DNA from: Rhinolophus ferrumequinum
Lineage: Eukaryota > Chordata > Mammalia > Chiroptera > Rhinolophidae
Direction of reading: 5' to 3'
Length of the DNA: 64,000 nucleotides
Assembly (NCBI RefSeq): GCF_004115265.2
Contig: NC_046291.1
Span: forward strand, 54,901,001 to 54,965,000
Position numbers and translations under genes: made by a program. This document shows positions 46,401-58,700 of the stretch, piece by piece. The notes under the pieces are model-generated. The model saw only the letters and a list, made by a program, of their open reading frames with translations. It was not told the DNA's origin and ran no database searches. Position 1 is the stretch's first letter. Each line of letters starts with the position of its first letter.

Positions 46401-49400
46401 CCAACAAATTTATTGATTACACATGAGCTCTGCCAGGAACCATTAAGCACGCTCTTTATGCTAGAAAGTTGCTTTGTCTAAAAAACTTTCATATTTTAAT
46501 GAGTGCCTTGTTTGCCCACAAACGAAGTAATTAATTCTCAAATTTCTCGAAAATAGCAAAGTTTGTTTTGTTGATGATTTTTCTTATAGTTTTTGTGCAA
46601 GTCTACATTTTTGTCATCTCCTATGTATTACTTAGGGAGTAATGTGTTAACTTTAAGAAAAATTTTAAACTGGCATGAAATAAGACTGACTTCTCATGAG
46701 AAATATTTATGTTTAAAAGAATAGAATATTTTTCCAATGAAGCAATTTCTTGGCTAACCAGAAAAAGCAAAATAGTGTAAAGGAGGTCTGTTTCTCTACC
46801 AGCCATGCAAATCTTGGCCTATTTATTCATGCTACTATACAATAAACTAGAATGAAACATTTCTCTCACTACCTGTACGTATTTTCTCACAAATTTTTCT
46901 TTCCATCTTGAATGAACAGAAGCCCCTTTTGCTAATTGATAGAGATAGAAACTGAATAAACGTAAGCAAATTCATTTGCCTGGCATCATTTTTATAGTTG
47001 TTTTCAAGTTTTTTTTTAATTAACTGAGCATTAATTGAGTGTCATATAAGATGTTTGATACTGTGTATGTTTTGTAATTGTAGCTATTAATACTGCTAAA
47101 AAAGCTAGTGAAGAGAGGTTGAAAAGGCTCCAAAAATCTGTAGATGTGTATAAAGATCGACTTGGACTAGAAATTCGAAAAATTTATGGTAAGTATATTA
47201 ATGTAAGTGAAACTTAGGAGTTAGAAAGGTGTCTCTGTCTCAAGTAGCAGAGAATTAAAAAGTTTTTTCAAAGTAAAAATATTTCACATTTTCAAGTAAA
47301 ATAATGACTACATTATGAACTTTTTAGAAAATAGGAAAATTACAAAGTTTTTATCACCCTAACATAATTACTGATGCCTTGGTTATTTATCATCCAGTGT
47401 TTTAATAAATGTGTTTTTGGCATGGTTGCCAACAAGCAAATATTTGTTCCTTGTGTGTACTGGTATTATATGATTAGCATTTCTCCAGTTGTAATAGCCT
47501 TCATCGTGGTAAATTTAAAACGGTAGTGTATAATTCATTCCATGAATGTATCATAATTTATTCAGTCTTTTATCTATTGTTAAACACACGTTTTTCCTCT
47601 AACTTAACATTTGGATTCTGCCTGTTCTTTAGTTTTACAAGTACTGCAGAGAATGTAGACTTCTCTATTTCTTTTATATAATTTCCATGGAATTCCAAGA
47701 GAGGTACTGCTGGGTTAAAGCACCTAAATAGTCTAACGGCTGTGGATATATGCCAGTTTACAGCACCGCTTACTGTGTTGGGAGTCCCCGAGATCACCAT
47801 CAGGTTTGGTGATTAGCCAGAAAGACTTACAGGACTCGGCATATAGTCATATTCATGGCTCAGATTTGTTGCAGAAAGGATGCAAAACAAAATCAGCCCA
47901 AAAAAGCCACATGAAGCAAAGTCTAGAGGAAACAAACTTTTTAGGCATAAGTTTTCAAGATTCCTAACCCAGGGGAGTTACACAGGACGTGCTTTCTTCC
48001 TTCAGCATCGAATTGTGACAGTACATGTGATGTGTTGTCTACCAGGGAAGCTCATTAGAGACTCTGGAAGCTTGTGCTGATTTTCCCTGGACTTCATCCC
48101 GTGAATCTTTTCCCTTTGCTCATTTTGCTGTATTCTTTCACTGTAATAAAGTATATTGTGTTTCCCTGAAAATAAGACCTAGCCAGACCATCAGCTCTAA
48201 TGCGTCTTTTGGAGCAAAAATTAATATAAGACCTGGTATTATATTTATTATACATATTATATTATATTATATTATATTATATTATATTATATTACATTAC
48301 ATTACATTACATTACATTACATTATATTGTAGTTTTGGGTTTGCATTTCCCCAGTGATTACTGGTGTTGAGCATCTTTTCATGTGTTTATTGGCCGTTTG
48401 TATCTATTCTTCGGAGAAATGTCTATTTAAGTCCTTTGTTCATTTTTGAATTGTTTTCTGTTGTTTAGTTGTAGGAGTTTTTTATGCATCCTATATCTTA
48501 AATTCATTTCAGAGATAAGATTTGCAAATATTTTCCCCCATTCTGTGGGTTAGCTTTTCACTCTTGATAGTGTCCTTTGAAGGACAAAAGATTTTAATTT
48601 CGATCAAGTTCAATTTATTTTTTTCTTTTGTTGTTTGTTCTTTCGGTGTCATATTTAAACTACAATACATTTTAAAGCTAATTTGTAACTCGTACATTTG
48701 GAGACATTGGTTAAGTGAATATAGATACTTAGCAGATACTTAGAGATTAATCAAAGACAAAGGTAAGAAAGCTCATCTCCATCGAAAGCTTTGGCATAAT
48801 AAAATAGTCTCATATTAAATAATTTAATCTCTTTTTGCAGGTGACAAATTGCAGTTTATATTCACTAATATTGACCCTAAGCATCCTGATAGCCCATTTA
48901 TGTTTTCCCTACACCTAAATGAAGCAAGGGACTATGAAGGTATGTCCTCCTGTCTATAACTGGTCTTTAAGATTGGCATCCTCAAATGTCATTTGAATCA
49001 GAATATAAAGTAACATAAAGGAAGTAATATTCCTACAATCTATTTTCTACTCTTGCTTTTTGGGATATTGTCTTCTAAAGGCTGTGACTATAGTTTTAAT
49101 TTATAGATATAATCAAAGAGCATTAATAAGTAATTTCTCTTCTGGGTGACACAGTGCCACAGTGGCAGAAAAGTCTGAAAGACAAAAGATCACTGTATTT
49201 CATATGCAAGTATGGATTATCCTTTTAGAGAACTTAAAGAATAGCTATAAAGGATATGACTGTATTAATATGAATATTATAATTTATCCAAGAAAGTGAT
49301 TTTAAAAGCAAATGTAAAATCAGAATCTGATCATTTTTTCCCCAAAATCAATTTTACAAAATTATCCCATCCTGAAAAATCCTACACATTGACAATTTAG

Positions 49401-50806
49401 CTGAGTTACTGATTCTCCAGTAGGTCAGACGGTTTTTGATTTATGGGGAATATGTATGATTGGCAATAGTGTAAACAGGAAGAGAATAGAAATATACTTA
49501 TCTCTTTTTTATTCTCCTAATTCCTTTTAAAGTAATTAATTTATCAAAATTCAGGAAATGGTTCTCAGCTTTTCATACCTGTGTTCCCATATTAAAGCAT
49601 TTATGGGAGACACACACTCAGGTGAAATGCTTATTTGGCTCCCTAATGTTCCCTGATGACTCCATTTCTATTCTAATGGAATTTATATTTTAGGAATTGA
49701 ATTCATGTACAAATGTTTGGCTTTTTTCTCTTTAGGTAAATACCTTCTAATGAATGCTGAATTTTGAAAGCAATCCCCATAAACATCTTACCTAGCTTTT
49801 TAGGTTTCTCCAAATTGGATATCCTCTATTGCTACATAGTGTCAGTATTTGACAGTGTATTAAAATAGAACCTACAGTTTAATTTTGAACCAGATGCTCT
49901 TCTCTATTTTTTTCTGCTTTTGGTCATGGGCCTTGTTTCCTGAGCAATCTCTACCAAAGAGCTGGAAATTTGATATGGTCGAATTTCTTCCCCTTGAACA
50001 AAGGACAAAATTGATGGTAGAGAATGCTGGATCCTTCCTTTTTTGACCGTCCTCTTGCTTGCTTCCAGTAGGTACCATCTGGTACAACTTCATATGAGAT
50101 CCATATTGGTATTTGTGACTTTGAGTATCATTTGTTTAGGAGGCACTGTAAATACCACTTTTGGAATAGCAAGCACATTTTCTAGTGATATCCATTGCAT
50201 TTGTGAAACTTTAGATTTTTTTCCTCCATAATTGTAAGTTATTAAGGGTTGGCATTGAAGACTTTTTTTTTTTTTGGTGATCCAGTGGTCAAATATTAGA
50301 AGTCAGGCCAATGTTTTAGAGAGAAAACTGTTAAAAATAAACTGTTAAAACAGTTTAAATAGTAAAAATATATAGGAAAGATGATGGGAAGTGGTATTCT
50401 GTTCTTTATCAATATCATTAAGCTCTTCAATCTCTTGACTACCATCTGTTTAAATTTAAAGCAAGATTGTAGTACATAGATTTGAATATTTAGAGATTAA
50501 CTAAAAGGAAAGGTCCAAAAGATAGTTAGGATAGGAAAGTCAAGTGTATTTATCATTTTATGCTCAAAGCAATTCAATAAAGTGGAATTAAAATGATTTG
50601 AATCAGCTGAAAGAATCTAAATTAGAAATCCTTCTCTTCCGTAAAATATCTCATTCAAATCATCTTCTTTTTTTTCCCTAGTGTCAGATAGCGCTCCCCA
50701 TCTTGAGTGCCTATCAGAATTTCAAGAGAATGTAAGGAAGACCAAAAATTTTTCAGCTTTTCTTGCCAATGTTCGGAAAGCTTTTAGTACTATGGCTTAT
50801 AATTAA
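42119..50806 (+). CDS. SPC25: SPC25, NDC80 kinetochore complex subunit
   Basis: Pairs with SPC24 to anchor the NDC80 complex at kinetochores. Exons: 1 ends at 42164; 43014–43166, 43262–43327, 45951–46097, 47084–47188, 48841–48939 and 50682–50806 (TAA), all with AG/GT borders and consistent phase. The human start codon (MVEDELAL…) corresponds to 43028–43030, which reads TTG here. From that point there are 226 codons, against 224 in human. I set the start at the in-frame ATG 42119–42121 in exon 1, which would add 20 residues ([20 protein letters not shown]) and give 246; its Kozak context is weak (C at −3, T at +4). The N-terminal coiled coil spans exons 2–5 and the globular RWD-like C-terminal domain lies from 'EIRKIYG' on. 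Otherwise intact. Confidence 0.9.
42479..42580 (-). repeat. MIR fragment in SPC25 intron 1
   Basis: 'ttacagaggaggacaataag' and 'gactgaactcccactccagt' match part of a minus-strand MIR. Short and diverged. Confidence 0.5.
43433..43462. repeat. (CA)n microsatellite in SPC25 intron 3
   Basis: Uninterrupted CA units. Confidence 0.95.
43463..44520 (-). repeat. Probable L1M fragments in SPC25 intron 3
   Basis: Several phrases ('cataacccagcttaataaat', 'ccttaagacttgttttacaa', 'tgcattcttctcaacactat') read like the complement of old L1 3' sequence. Composite and much diverged; individual borders were not resolved. Confidence 0.45.
44523..44562. repeat. (TG)n microsatellite
   Basis: TG units with one interruption, followed by a (GTTT)n-like tract. 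Confidence 0.9.
44625..44885 (+). repeat. MIR SINE
   Basis: Core phrase 'gacctgagtttgaatccagg' and the 3' phrase 'gtagctagcatatagtagag' in + orientation, in SPC25 intron 3. Confidence 0.7.
44940..45560 (-). repeat. L1M ORF2 3'-part fragment
   Basis: 'ccattgggactgcattaagt' and 'aatgtctttccatatatcca' are complements of the L1 ORF2 C-terminal region, so the copy is on the minus strand. Old; many breaks in the reading frame. Confidence 0.6.
47800..48074 (-). mobile_element. ERV LTR fossil, minus orientation
   Basis: Block starting 'ggtttggtgattagccagaa', with 'tttgttgcagaaaggatgca' and 'tgttgtctaccagggaagct', resembles a mammalian ERV LTR read from its 3' end. Family not assigned; broken and without internal genes. 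It lies in SPC25 intron 5. Confidence 0.5.
48077..48152 (+). mobile_element. Second LTR fragment of the same type, + orientation
   Basis: 'ctggacttcatcccgtgaat' and 'tctttcactgtaataaag' read as the complement of the matching part of the LTR at 47800–48074, so the two pieces face each other. Short fossil remnant. Confidence 0.45.
48157..48330. mobile_element. DNA-transposon MITE (TGTTTCCCTGAAAATAAG type) with pentanucleotide core
   Basis: Starts TGTTTCCCTGAAAATAAGAC and runs into (ATTAT)n, then (ATTAC)n, at about 48250–48325. It shares about 75 bases with the copy at 51945. No coding capacity. Its tail appears replaced or extended by the simple repeat. Confidence 0.65.
48330..48685 (-). repeat. 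L1M ORF2/3' region fragment
   Basis: 'gtctatttaagtcctttgtt', 'gatttgcaaatattttcccc' and 'ttcaatttatttttttcttt' are complements of L1 ORF2's 3' portion, so the copy lies on the minus strand, in SPC25 intron 5. Confidence 0.85.
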
Positions 50807-50965
50807 TGTATAAATAGTATATAAAAACTGTTTAGTTTTGTTCCCTATTGTGTGTCTCTCTTAAAAAGAATTCTCATCCATTGTCTGCCTGTAATCCTTT
50901 TGTATTTTTTAAATATCTCTGTGTGGTGTATTTCTTTATAGAGCATTTTAATTAAAATCTTGGGA

Positions 50966-50971
50966 AATAAA
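50966..50971 (+). terminator. SPC25: SPC25 poly(A) signal AATAAA
   Basis: Canonical hexamer 160 bases after the SPC25 stop codon, followed by TTATAAAGTC and then a T-rich downstream region. Cleavage is expected near 50985–50995. Confidence 0.75.
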
Positions 50972-51050
50972 ATTTATAAAGTCAAGTATGTTCTTTTTAA
51001 AATGAAAAAAAATATGTAGATGCACTTGGATGCACACACACACACACACA

Positions 51051-51296
51051 CAGTGGACCCTTGAACAATGAGTTTGAACTGTGCTAGTCCACTTAATATG
51101 TGGCTTTTTCTCCATAAATATACAGTTAGCCATCCGTATACCTGGGTTTCATATCCACGGATTCAACCAAGTGTGGATGGAAAGCAGTATTTTCAATCCA
51201 TAGTAGGGAATTCATGTATGTGAAAGGCCAGTTTAAATTACATGAGGATTTTCAACTTCACGGGGACTAATCTCTGCAGTTGTTCAATGGTCAACA
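51051..51296. mobile_element. Tigger/pogo-like MITE with TGGACCCTTGAACAA ends
   Basis: Left end CAGTGGACCCTTGAACAATG and right end TTGTTCAATGGTCAAC form imperfect inverted repeats. The inside holds 'agttagccatccgtatacct' and 'atatccacggattcaaccaa', typical of MER2/Tigger-like non-autonomous elements. It abuts a (CA)n tract (51032–51051). Confidence 0.75.
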
Positions 51297-51944
51297 ATAT
51301 ATATACATATATATTCTTAGATAAATTCTACTGGTATATATATATTATGTACAATAATATATATTTTATATTTATATATTAAAATATTTTTATATAGTTG
51401 TAATGGCAGGCATGGGTAGTTTATGGCTAGCTTATAAATGGGAATTGTACAGCGTGCACTGTGTCTCAGTGGTTTTCAAGCTTTTGAAGGTCATGGACTG
51501 GTAATATTAAAAAGTTAGGAGGGTGGGCCCAACCTAGAGATGGCAAATTTTGAAATGTACTTCGTAAGATGAACACTCCTAAATAGTACTACCTCCTATC
51601 ATTCTAATATAAAGGAAAGAATACTTTTTATCTCATACCAACAGGGATCTGCAGTTAAAGAACCATATCAGAAGAATGTTGGCAGTATTCTAAGATATTC
51701 AAAAAAGGTTGTATTCCTGAAAATCCAAGTATAGAACATTTACAACCATTTTGTAATATTTATACTGTTTAATTTTAGAAGTCTGGATATAACTTTGCTG
51801 TCTTGAGAGTCTATTTAACACAAACTAGAGCTCAAATGTCATCTTGTTCTAGGGTTTTGTTTCGTCATTGTCCTTTCCTTGTAAAATTGGTTGTATTTAG
51901 GTATGCTGGCTATAATGGAAGCCACATAACACAGCTTCATGCTA

Positions 51945-52035
51945 CCGTGTTTCCCTGAAAATAAGACCTAGCAGTACAATCAGCTCTAATGCATCTTTTG
52001 GAGCAAAAATTAATGTAAGACCCAGTCTTATTGAT
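51945..52035. mobile_element. Second copy of the TGTTTCCCTGAAAATAAG-type MITE
   Basis: Starts TGTTTCCCTGAAAATAAGAC after 'gctaccg' and matches the copy at 48157 through 'aaaattaatgtaagacccag'. It lacks the pentanucleotide core and looks cut off at the right side. Confidence 0.65.
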
Positions 52036-53374
52036 ACACCTGAAAAGCCACGAAACAATGACCTCCATGGCTCCAGTTCCTCTCCTGCTTCTCCTTGAAG
52101 TCTGGGAAAAATTTCAGGCCAGTTGTTAGAGTAAGAAGGGAGTTTCAGAAGCACTGTCGCTCATTTGCCTCTCATGCCTAGGACCTGGCTCAGAGCTCTG
52201 CCTTAATAGCAGTAAATTTATCTGAGGAGCATGCTATGTGGTGGGAATGTCCGCTGATCCACCTCAGGGCGCAGACCAGCTTTTAGCAACTGCTGATTTG
52301 TAGTATTATCTGCACAGAGAAGAGGCTAATAAACTAGAGGTTGGAGCCTGTTGTAGCAATAGTCTTACCTGTTTTAGCATGAGCTTGGCTAAACGGAGTA
52401 TCTTACTATTACTAGAGGGAGTACAGTGAGCAGAACTATCCAGTTTTCTTTGGCAGATCTTTACATGTGGCCTTATTTTTTCTATACCTACATTTAAATG
52501 AATCTATAAAACCGTATCAAAATCTAACTGTTTATTGTGGATCTAGCTTGATTTGGAGCTCAAATGATATCAGCAAGACCCATTTCTTAGCTGTTCTTTT
52601 CTGGGCTGAGGCTCCATGTGGACCCCAGCAATTTCAAGCCCATCCCAATCCCTGGCCCAATCACTGACGATCAGAGGAGTAAAGTACATGTTTTGGATTA
52701 GATTAGATCTCCCCCTGAAACCCAGGTGTGGAGGTAGATTAATCTCAATAACTTGAGCTAAGAGTGGAGATGTTCTCAAAAGGGAAAGAGATTAGATATT
52801 TGACATTAAATAACGTGGCAGATGACTATGATAGCATGACTGAATTCCCTGCTTGAAATACATTCACAAGCAACAACCGAAAAACGTCAGGAAAGATCTT
52901 CATTCATTGAAACAAGAGAAAGTCCATGTCTCATACCACAAAGTCTTGATAACAGTGTTTTGAACCATATTGTAAAAAGGCATTGACGTGGCTTGCCTAC
53001 GTAAGAAGTTCTGAAGGATTCCTTTACCTGCAAGTTGGAGAAATGAAGATTGGGGATGAGGGAAGAAATGGGGAGCTCCCTACTTAGGGTCTATTTCTCT
53101 TCAAGGACAGCCATTCCTCACGTCTAACGGGTCAGAGGTGAGGCAAGATTTGGGAACAAGGCCACATAGCAGGAAAGTCACAAACGGATAGTGTTCCAGC
53201 TTTGCTGCTGGGATCCAAATAATGTGCAAAGAAAGTAACTCTATCATACCAAACGAAGGGCCTTAAACCATGGCGCTTTATAGTGATTTATTTTCTAAGG
53301 TGGGAGGTTGATTCATTCCAAAATTGGAATTGGTTAGGGCTGACCACCTGAAAATAATGGTTAATACTTTTTTA

Positions 53375-53565
53375 GCCCTTCTTACATGTCCAGCCCGGTT
53401 TAAGCCCCTTTACATGTATCTACTTGTTTATGTTCCCTCAACAACCTGTGAGGGAGGTACTGTCCATAACTTTGTTCTACAGATAAGCAATCCAAGGTAC
53501 AGAGAGTTTAAGGAACTTCAAGTCACACAGCTGGTAAGTGTCAGAGTTGGGGTTCAAAGCCAAGT
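53375..53565 (-). repeat. MIR SINE
   Basis: On the + strand, 'ttctacagataagcaatcca' and 'caagtcacacagctggtaag' are complements of the MIR core. Confidence 0.8.
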
Positions 53566-53930
53566 GTCAGTGGCACCTATCCACGAGTCTCAGCTGGACT
53601 ACACCTTATGCCTCGCTATGCTATATCGCAGGGAAAGTGTGTATAGACAAAGTTCTTAAAGAGTCTGAATAAATTTGAACTTCTATAATATAATTTAGCT
53701 TTTGTGTTTCTATGGAAGTATAATATTTAAGGGGAAAAAGTAGTCTTGAGAGTAGGGAAATATTCTTTGCGTCCTTAGCAATAGGTTTACTAAGGCTGTC
53801 CTTAGCAAAACAGCCACAGATCTCAGGGAAACAACAAGGAGAGTACATGGTCTTTGGAGTCCGTGTGGCTCATGGAGAAGTTTCTGGGTATGTAGGCCTC
53901 ATCAACTCAGGTACTTAGGGAAAATGGTAT

Positions 53931-54009
53931 TTGGTTGGTGCAAAAGTAATTGTGGTTTAGAAGGTTAAAAATAATTGCAAAAACTGCAATTACTTTTGCA
54001 CCAGCCTAA
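53931..54009. mobile_element. MADE1-like mariner MITE, second copy
   Basis: Near-palindrome with GGTTGGTGCAAAAGTAATTG and its complement as arms. Read on the minus strand it has the same asymmetric centre as the copy at 8321–8399, so both belong to one subfamily. Non-autonomous. Confidence 0.85.
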
Positions 54010-55499
54010 TGGAGGGCCTTTGACTTATGCGTAAGTCTTTATCTGCTTAATCAAATACAGAGGCCTTAATTTTTTAGGTTTACTATGTGCCAACCTTGAG
54101 ATTCTGAAAGATTCTGAAGCTGATATTAATGTATTAGCTTAAATACATTAAGCTTAAATTTTAAAATTGATACATTTATGAAAATTATACTTTGAATGAT
54201 TATGAATGCATATGAAAGGCAAACCAGACTATCCTATTCAAGGTGCTCTCTTTAGACATCTTATTTAGGATGGTATGTTGTAAAAACAAATAATTTTAAG
54301 CACCTCAAGTCTTCCTGACATGGAAATAAAGCATCAGATACAAAGGTAGGAGACTTTCTTCAATGGCAAAAATATGCCCAAACAATAAAATTGATCGAAA
54401 TAGAATCCAAATAGGGTTACTAATGTAGTCCACATTTTGTAATAAAATGGAACAATGAGATCTCTAAAATTAACCTCAATCACTAATTGTTTAAGTTTAA
54501 AAAAACAAAACAAAAATCACAAAATCTTCTAAACTGTTCTAATAGATGTGAAGTTTCAATTTCCAGACTAACAAGGATTAGAAAGTGTGGCTTCTCTTCC
54601 AATTCAGAAAATTCCTGTACAGAGATAATTATGTTTTTATACTGTGACAGCAAATTGCCTGTTTGGCTATCACTTAGCATAGTGTCTGGCACATCGTAGA
54701 AGCTTAATAAATATTAATGTTGAACACATTATTTAGATTTGATAGAAAATTAATTGGAAATCAAATTACACCTTTGAAAAGCAGCTAACTTGTTCAATAA
54801 TAACCTGCAAGCATGTTGCTGAGATGTTCAGTAATTTGTGGAAGGTAAAGATGGTTCTACAGGCAATTGTTGACTTAATGACAATAGAGAACAAGATTCC
54901 TTCGGAGTAAAGACAAGAGTTTCATCTAAGTAGAAAAAGAGTCCATCAATCAGTGAAGTAAGTAACTGGAGGATACGTGATCTATTTAAAACCAGCTTTC
55001 TTGGTATTGTTAAATACATTGTGATGTAAAGTATGAACAATGTATGGTGTGGGTTGATGTGAAGAATGTCTAGACATGTTCTCTCCTTCCCTTAGCAACT
55101 AAGCAAGCTGAAAGTAGCAGCTGAGGATATGGTCTAACAAATGGGAAAACTGCAAGGAAGAAGTTATTTTACTTGGCTTAACAGATTTTTGTAAGAATTT
55201 GGGAAGAGGAGGCAATATTTGAGGTTCAAATAAATGTGATACGAGTAACTTGTTTTATGAAAATGTCTGTTTTCCAGCATCAACCTGGTATTGTGGAAAA
55301 ATTTGAAAATTAGGATGTGGCCCAGGCTTTGCTGTATTAAATTTGATACATGATCTTGGGCAAGTCATTTAATCTTTTTGAGCATCAATTTTCTCCTCTG
55401 GCCATACTGCACTATGTGTAGTTTCCCAAGCTTGCCATTTTCTTTTTTGTTGATCAGTCCAAGGTATGGGGGAGGGGGAAACAGCAAAAGAAAACAAGT

Positions 55500-55725
55500 T
55501 GGAAAAGATGAAAGCATACTTCTGAACACAGGTCAGTGATTGCATGGGGTTGGGGGTGGGGGCAGGAATTGATTGTGAAGAGGAAACTTTTGGGGCGGCT
55601 GAAAGTGTTTTTAACACTTGATTGTAGTGGTCATTGCCAGACTATACATTTATCAAACTCAATAAGCTGTATTTAAAAGGGTTGTTTTATTGTATGTAAA
55701 TTATACCTTAACTTTTAAAAAATGG
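55500..55725 (+). repeat. L1M 3' end
   Basis: 'tgattgtagtggtcattgcc', 'tatacatttatcaaactcaa' and 'ttattgtatgtaaattatac' follow the L1MB/L1MC 3' end in + orientation, ending in an A-rich stretch. Confidence 0.8.
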
Positions 55726-58700
55726 AAAATCTAATTCAACCAGGACTTTGTACATGTAAACTATTTTACATGTTGTATTGCAATATTTTATTTCCATTTT
55801 TGTCTTTTCCACTAGATTGTGCACTTTTTGAGGGTTGACCAAGTTTATTTATTTTTTGAATCTTATCATTAGCCCACTATCTGGCACAGAGCTCCACACT
55901 AAAATGTTCAGTGAGTAAATGCATAAATAAATGAGTGAATGAATAGATTAGTTGGGCTATATAATCTCTGAAATTGCTTTCTGCCTCTGAGATTCTAGAA
56001 GTCTAACCTCTGTATGCTGTGGCAATTCATTAATCAGTTTAAAAGTAAAATTTAGTCCATCTTAGAAGAAATAGGAGTAAAACTAAATTCCAAAGAATTT
56101 TTCATGTGGAATAAAATTCAGTTATGAACCTCAGTATAATCCTATGGTTTATCTCAGCAAGGCCACTTTATCTAGTATGGTTAAAACTGTTTTGATTAAT
56201 CAGATATTCTGATAGATATATTAGAACACCATCAAGAATTATAGAGGTGGAGGAATATCAATTTATGTATAAGAGGATGGAGAGCATAACATTTTGACCT
56301 ACAAGTTTAGGGCACAATATTTCAGGACTTACACTGAACAATAAAATTTACCTAAAATGGAGTATATATACTGTTTAACAGCTTTAAGGGGGGCATATTG
56401 TCTCCATTTCAAGCCATCCCCACTGCTTTTCCTAAAGTGTGACATACAACTTCTTTCAACCTCTGAAGATATTTGTGGTTTGCTTGAAAGACTAGATTCA
56501 GGGAAACATGGGGGACAGTTTATGGGGTTGTGTTAGCAGTAAATCAGAAATGGAAAACAGAGTTTAGATTCGAGGTACGACTTTCTTCTTCCTCTCTCCT
56601 AAAGTGTAGATAATATATTTCTTCACATGACCAGTTGCAGGCTGAGAAGCTGGATCAGAGATGGAAGACCCAGATGGGTAACATGGAGTCTCACGGAGCA
56701 GGACTAGTCTACCATGTCTCAACACGACGGTCAGAGACTGGAGCGGGGCTGAGAAGAAGGGAGGTACTGGGAAGATGGGAGTCAAGGGGCAGATGGCGAG
56801 TACAGAGGAGTGGACTGAGGGCAGAGAGCTGTTTGCTGCTCATTTCCTGGTATCCAGATATGGCCCATCCCATGCTTGCTTTTGCCAATGAGATTATCTA
56901 GGAAGTGGCTGAGAAAGAGGAGGAAGATGGTTTTTTTGAGCGAGTTTAATGTAGGCCAAAGTATTTCTTCTTCTCTGGGCCAATAAAGAGCATAAAAAAG
57001 AAGAGGAAAAGTAGCCCTTAGCTAGAGCAGCCTCTACAATGGGGAAAGAATTCTACGGTGAGGTCCCCAACACCACTCTTCTTAAAAACTTATTGGATCA
57101 AAAGGCTATTCCTTTTGTAGAGCCAGCTTCCTGAGTGTATGGTTTTTCTCCACTTTCTCCAACAGTGCTCCTTCCCCGGTGTGTCTGCTATAGTTTAGAC
57201 AATATTCTCAGGATTCAGTCAAGTACACCAGGGGTTCTGAAGAGTAAACTTGCATTAGAGTCCCCTGGAGTGCTTTTTGAACCACAGATAGCCGGCTATC
57301 TGACTGAGTATAAAATGGGGGCTGGTAGTTTGCATTTCTCACATAGTACAAGGTTATATGGGTGCTGCTGATCCAGGTGAAAATCTGGCTCAGACCTCTA
57401 CTTGGTGAACCATGGGAGTAAGCACATGCCATTTGCCCATGTCAGGAAAACTCAATGCACAAGCCAGTGGACATCAGTAACACATTTGTCATCTCATACC
57501 TGGCTAGCCCGACCCCCATCCCTTGTAGGCACTCCCTGGTGTCACTCCCTTTGTTGTCCCCAGATCCCTATCATTAGTCTGAGTCTGAGAACCAAGGTCT
57601 TTTTCTGGCCAGCTCAGTTTGCTTCCACTCAGTTGGCTTCTCCTATCCCATAATTCCTTTGAGAAAGAGGTTTTCACTCTCATTTTGTGCAAGTCTATTT
57701 ACTCCCACCTCAGGCCAAAGCTATTTTCCTCAACATTTCTTTGACCCCCGATTAGGCTAGTACCCAGTGGGCTCTCTCCCTTAGGAAGATTTCCCTGGCT
57801 TCAGGCATCCATACATCACTTAGTTTCCCTGAGCTGGGCTCCCATCTGCATAAGCACAACTTGGATTCTCTAGCTTACTGATTTCTCCTGTCGCTGTTGC
57901 TGCGCAGCCGGGGTGGGGGCAGTGGGGTGCAGCAGGGTGGGGGCAGGGACCTAGCCCCTCCACTCTGGATCGCAGCATTATCCATGTAGACACATTCTCT
58001 ACAAAGATTCCTGCTCTTCTCTGCCATGTCCTCACACCTCGTTCAACTTCGAGTCCCACCTTCTCATGCCCCATGTCCCCAAGTCCACCTTCCCTGGGTT
58101 ATACATTCTGTTCTTCCTATGTAACATTGCAAACGACAATAGGACATGTTATTTTGATTCTAATGCACTTCTCTTGCTCCAAATCAGGCTGATTACAAGC
58201 CCCCGCCCCTGCCCCCGCAAGGCCATCAGGACTTTGGGAGAGGAGTTTTTTTCCTTCAAGACGGGGAACAAAGTTAGATTATGCTCAAATTATTAATCAG
58301 GTAAAGCCTTATAATGCTATATAATAAAATTTACTTTATCCCAAACTGCATATTATGTTACTTTTTGATGAATCAAAATGGATCATAATATTCATTATGA
58401 CTATTATTATGGGTAATTGGAAATGTGAAAAAATGAAATTAATAGATCTTTCTGGTGGATAGTGTGATGGATATATCAGCTTTCACTCTACTAAAAAGGA
58501 GATGCCCTCTGATGTTTTCAGTGAAAATCTGGCTCAGACCTCTACTGCCTGTATTTCAGGTTGTCAGTGTTGCTAAAAACTTCCTGACATATGAAACTGC
58601 TTAGTGGAGTATAATTATGAAAGCCCATTAAAAGTTTAAAAGTACTAATATTAAAAATTATTTTATCCTATGTGCAAGACTTGGGCATGTCATTAATCTT

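Noticed and set aside
42119-50806. SPC25 as a pseudogene because of the lost ATG
   Set aside because: All splice sites, frames and the C-terminal domain are intact and the promoter is complete, so decay is unlikely; a shifted start is simpler.
51942-52154. Minus-strand 70-codon frame (MLLKLPSYSNN…) as a gene fragment
   Set aside because: It overlaps the MITE at 51945 and shows no recognisable protein; likely chance.
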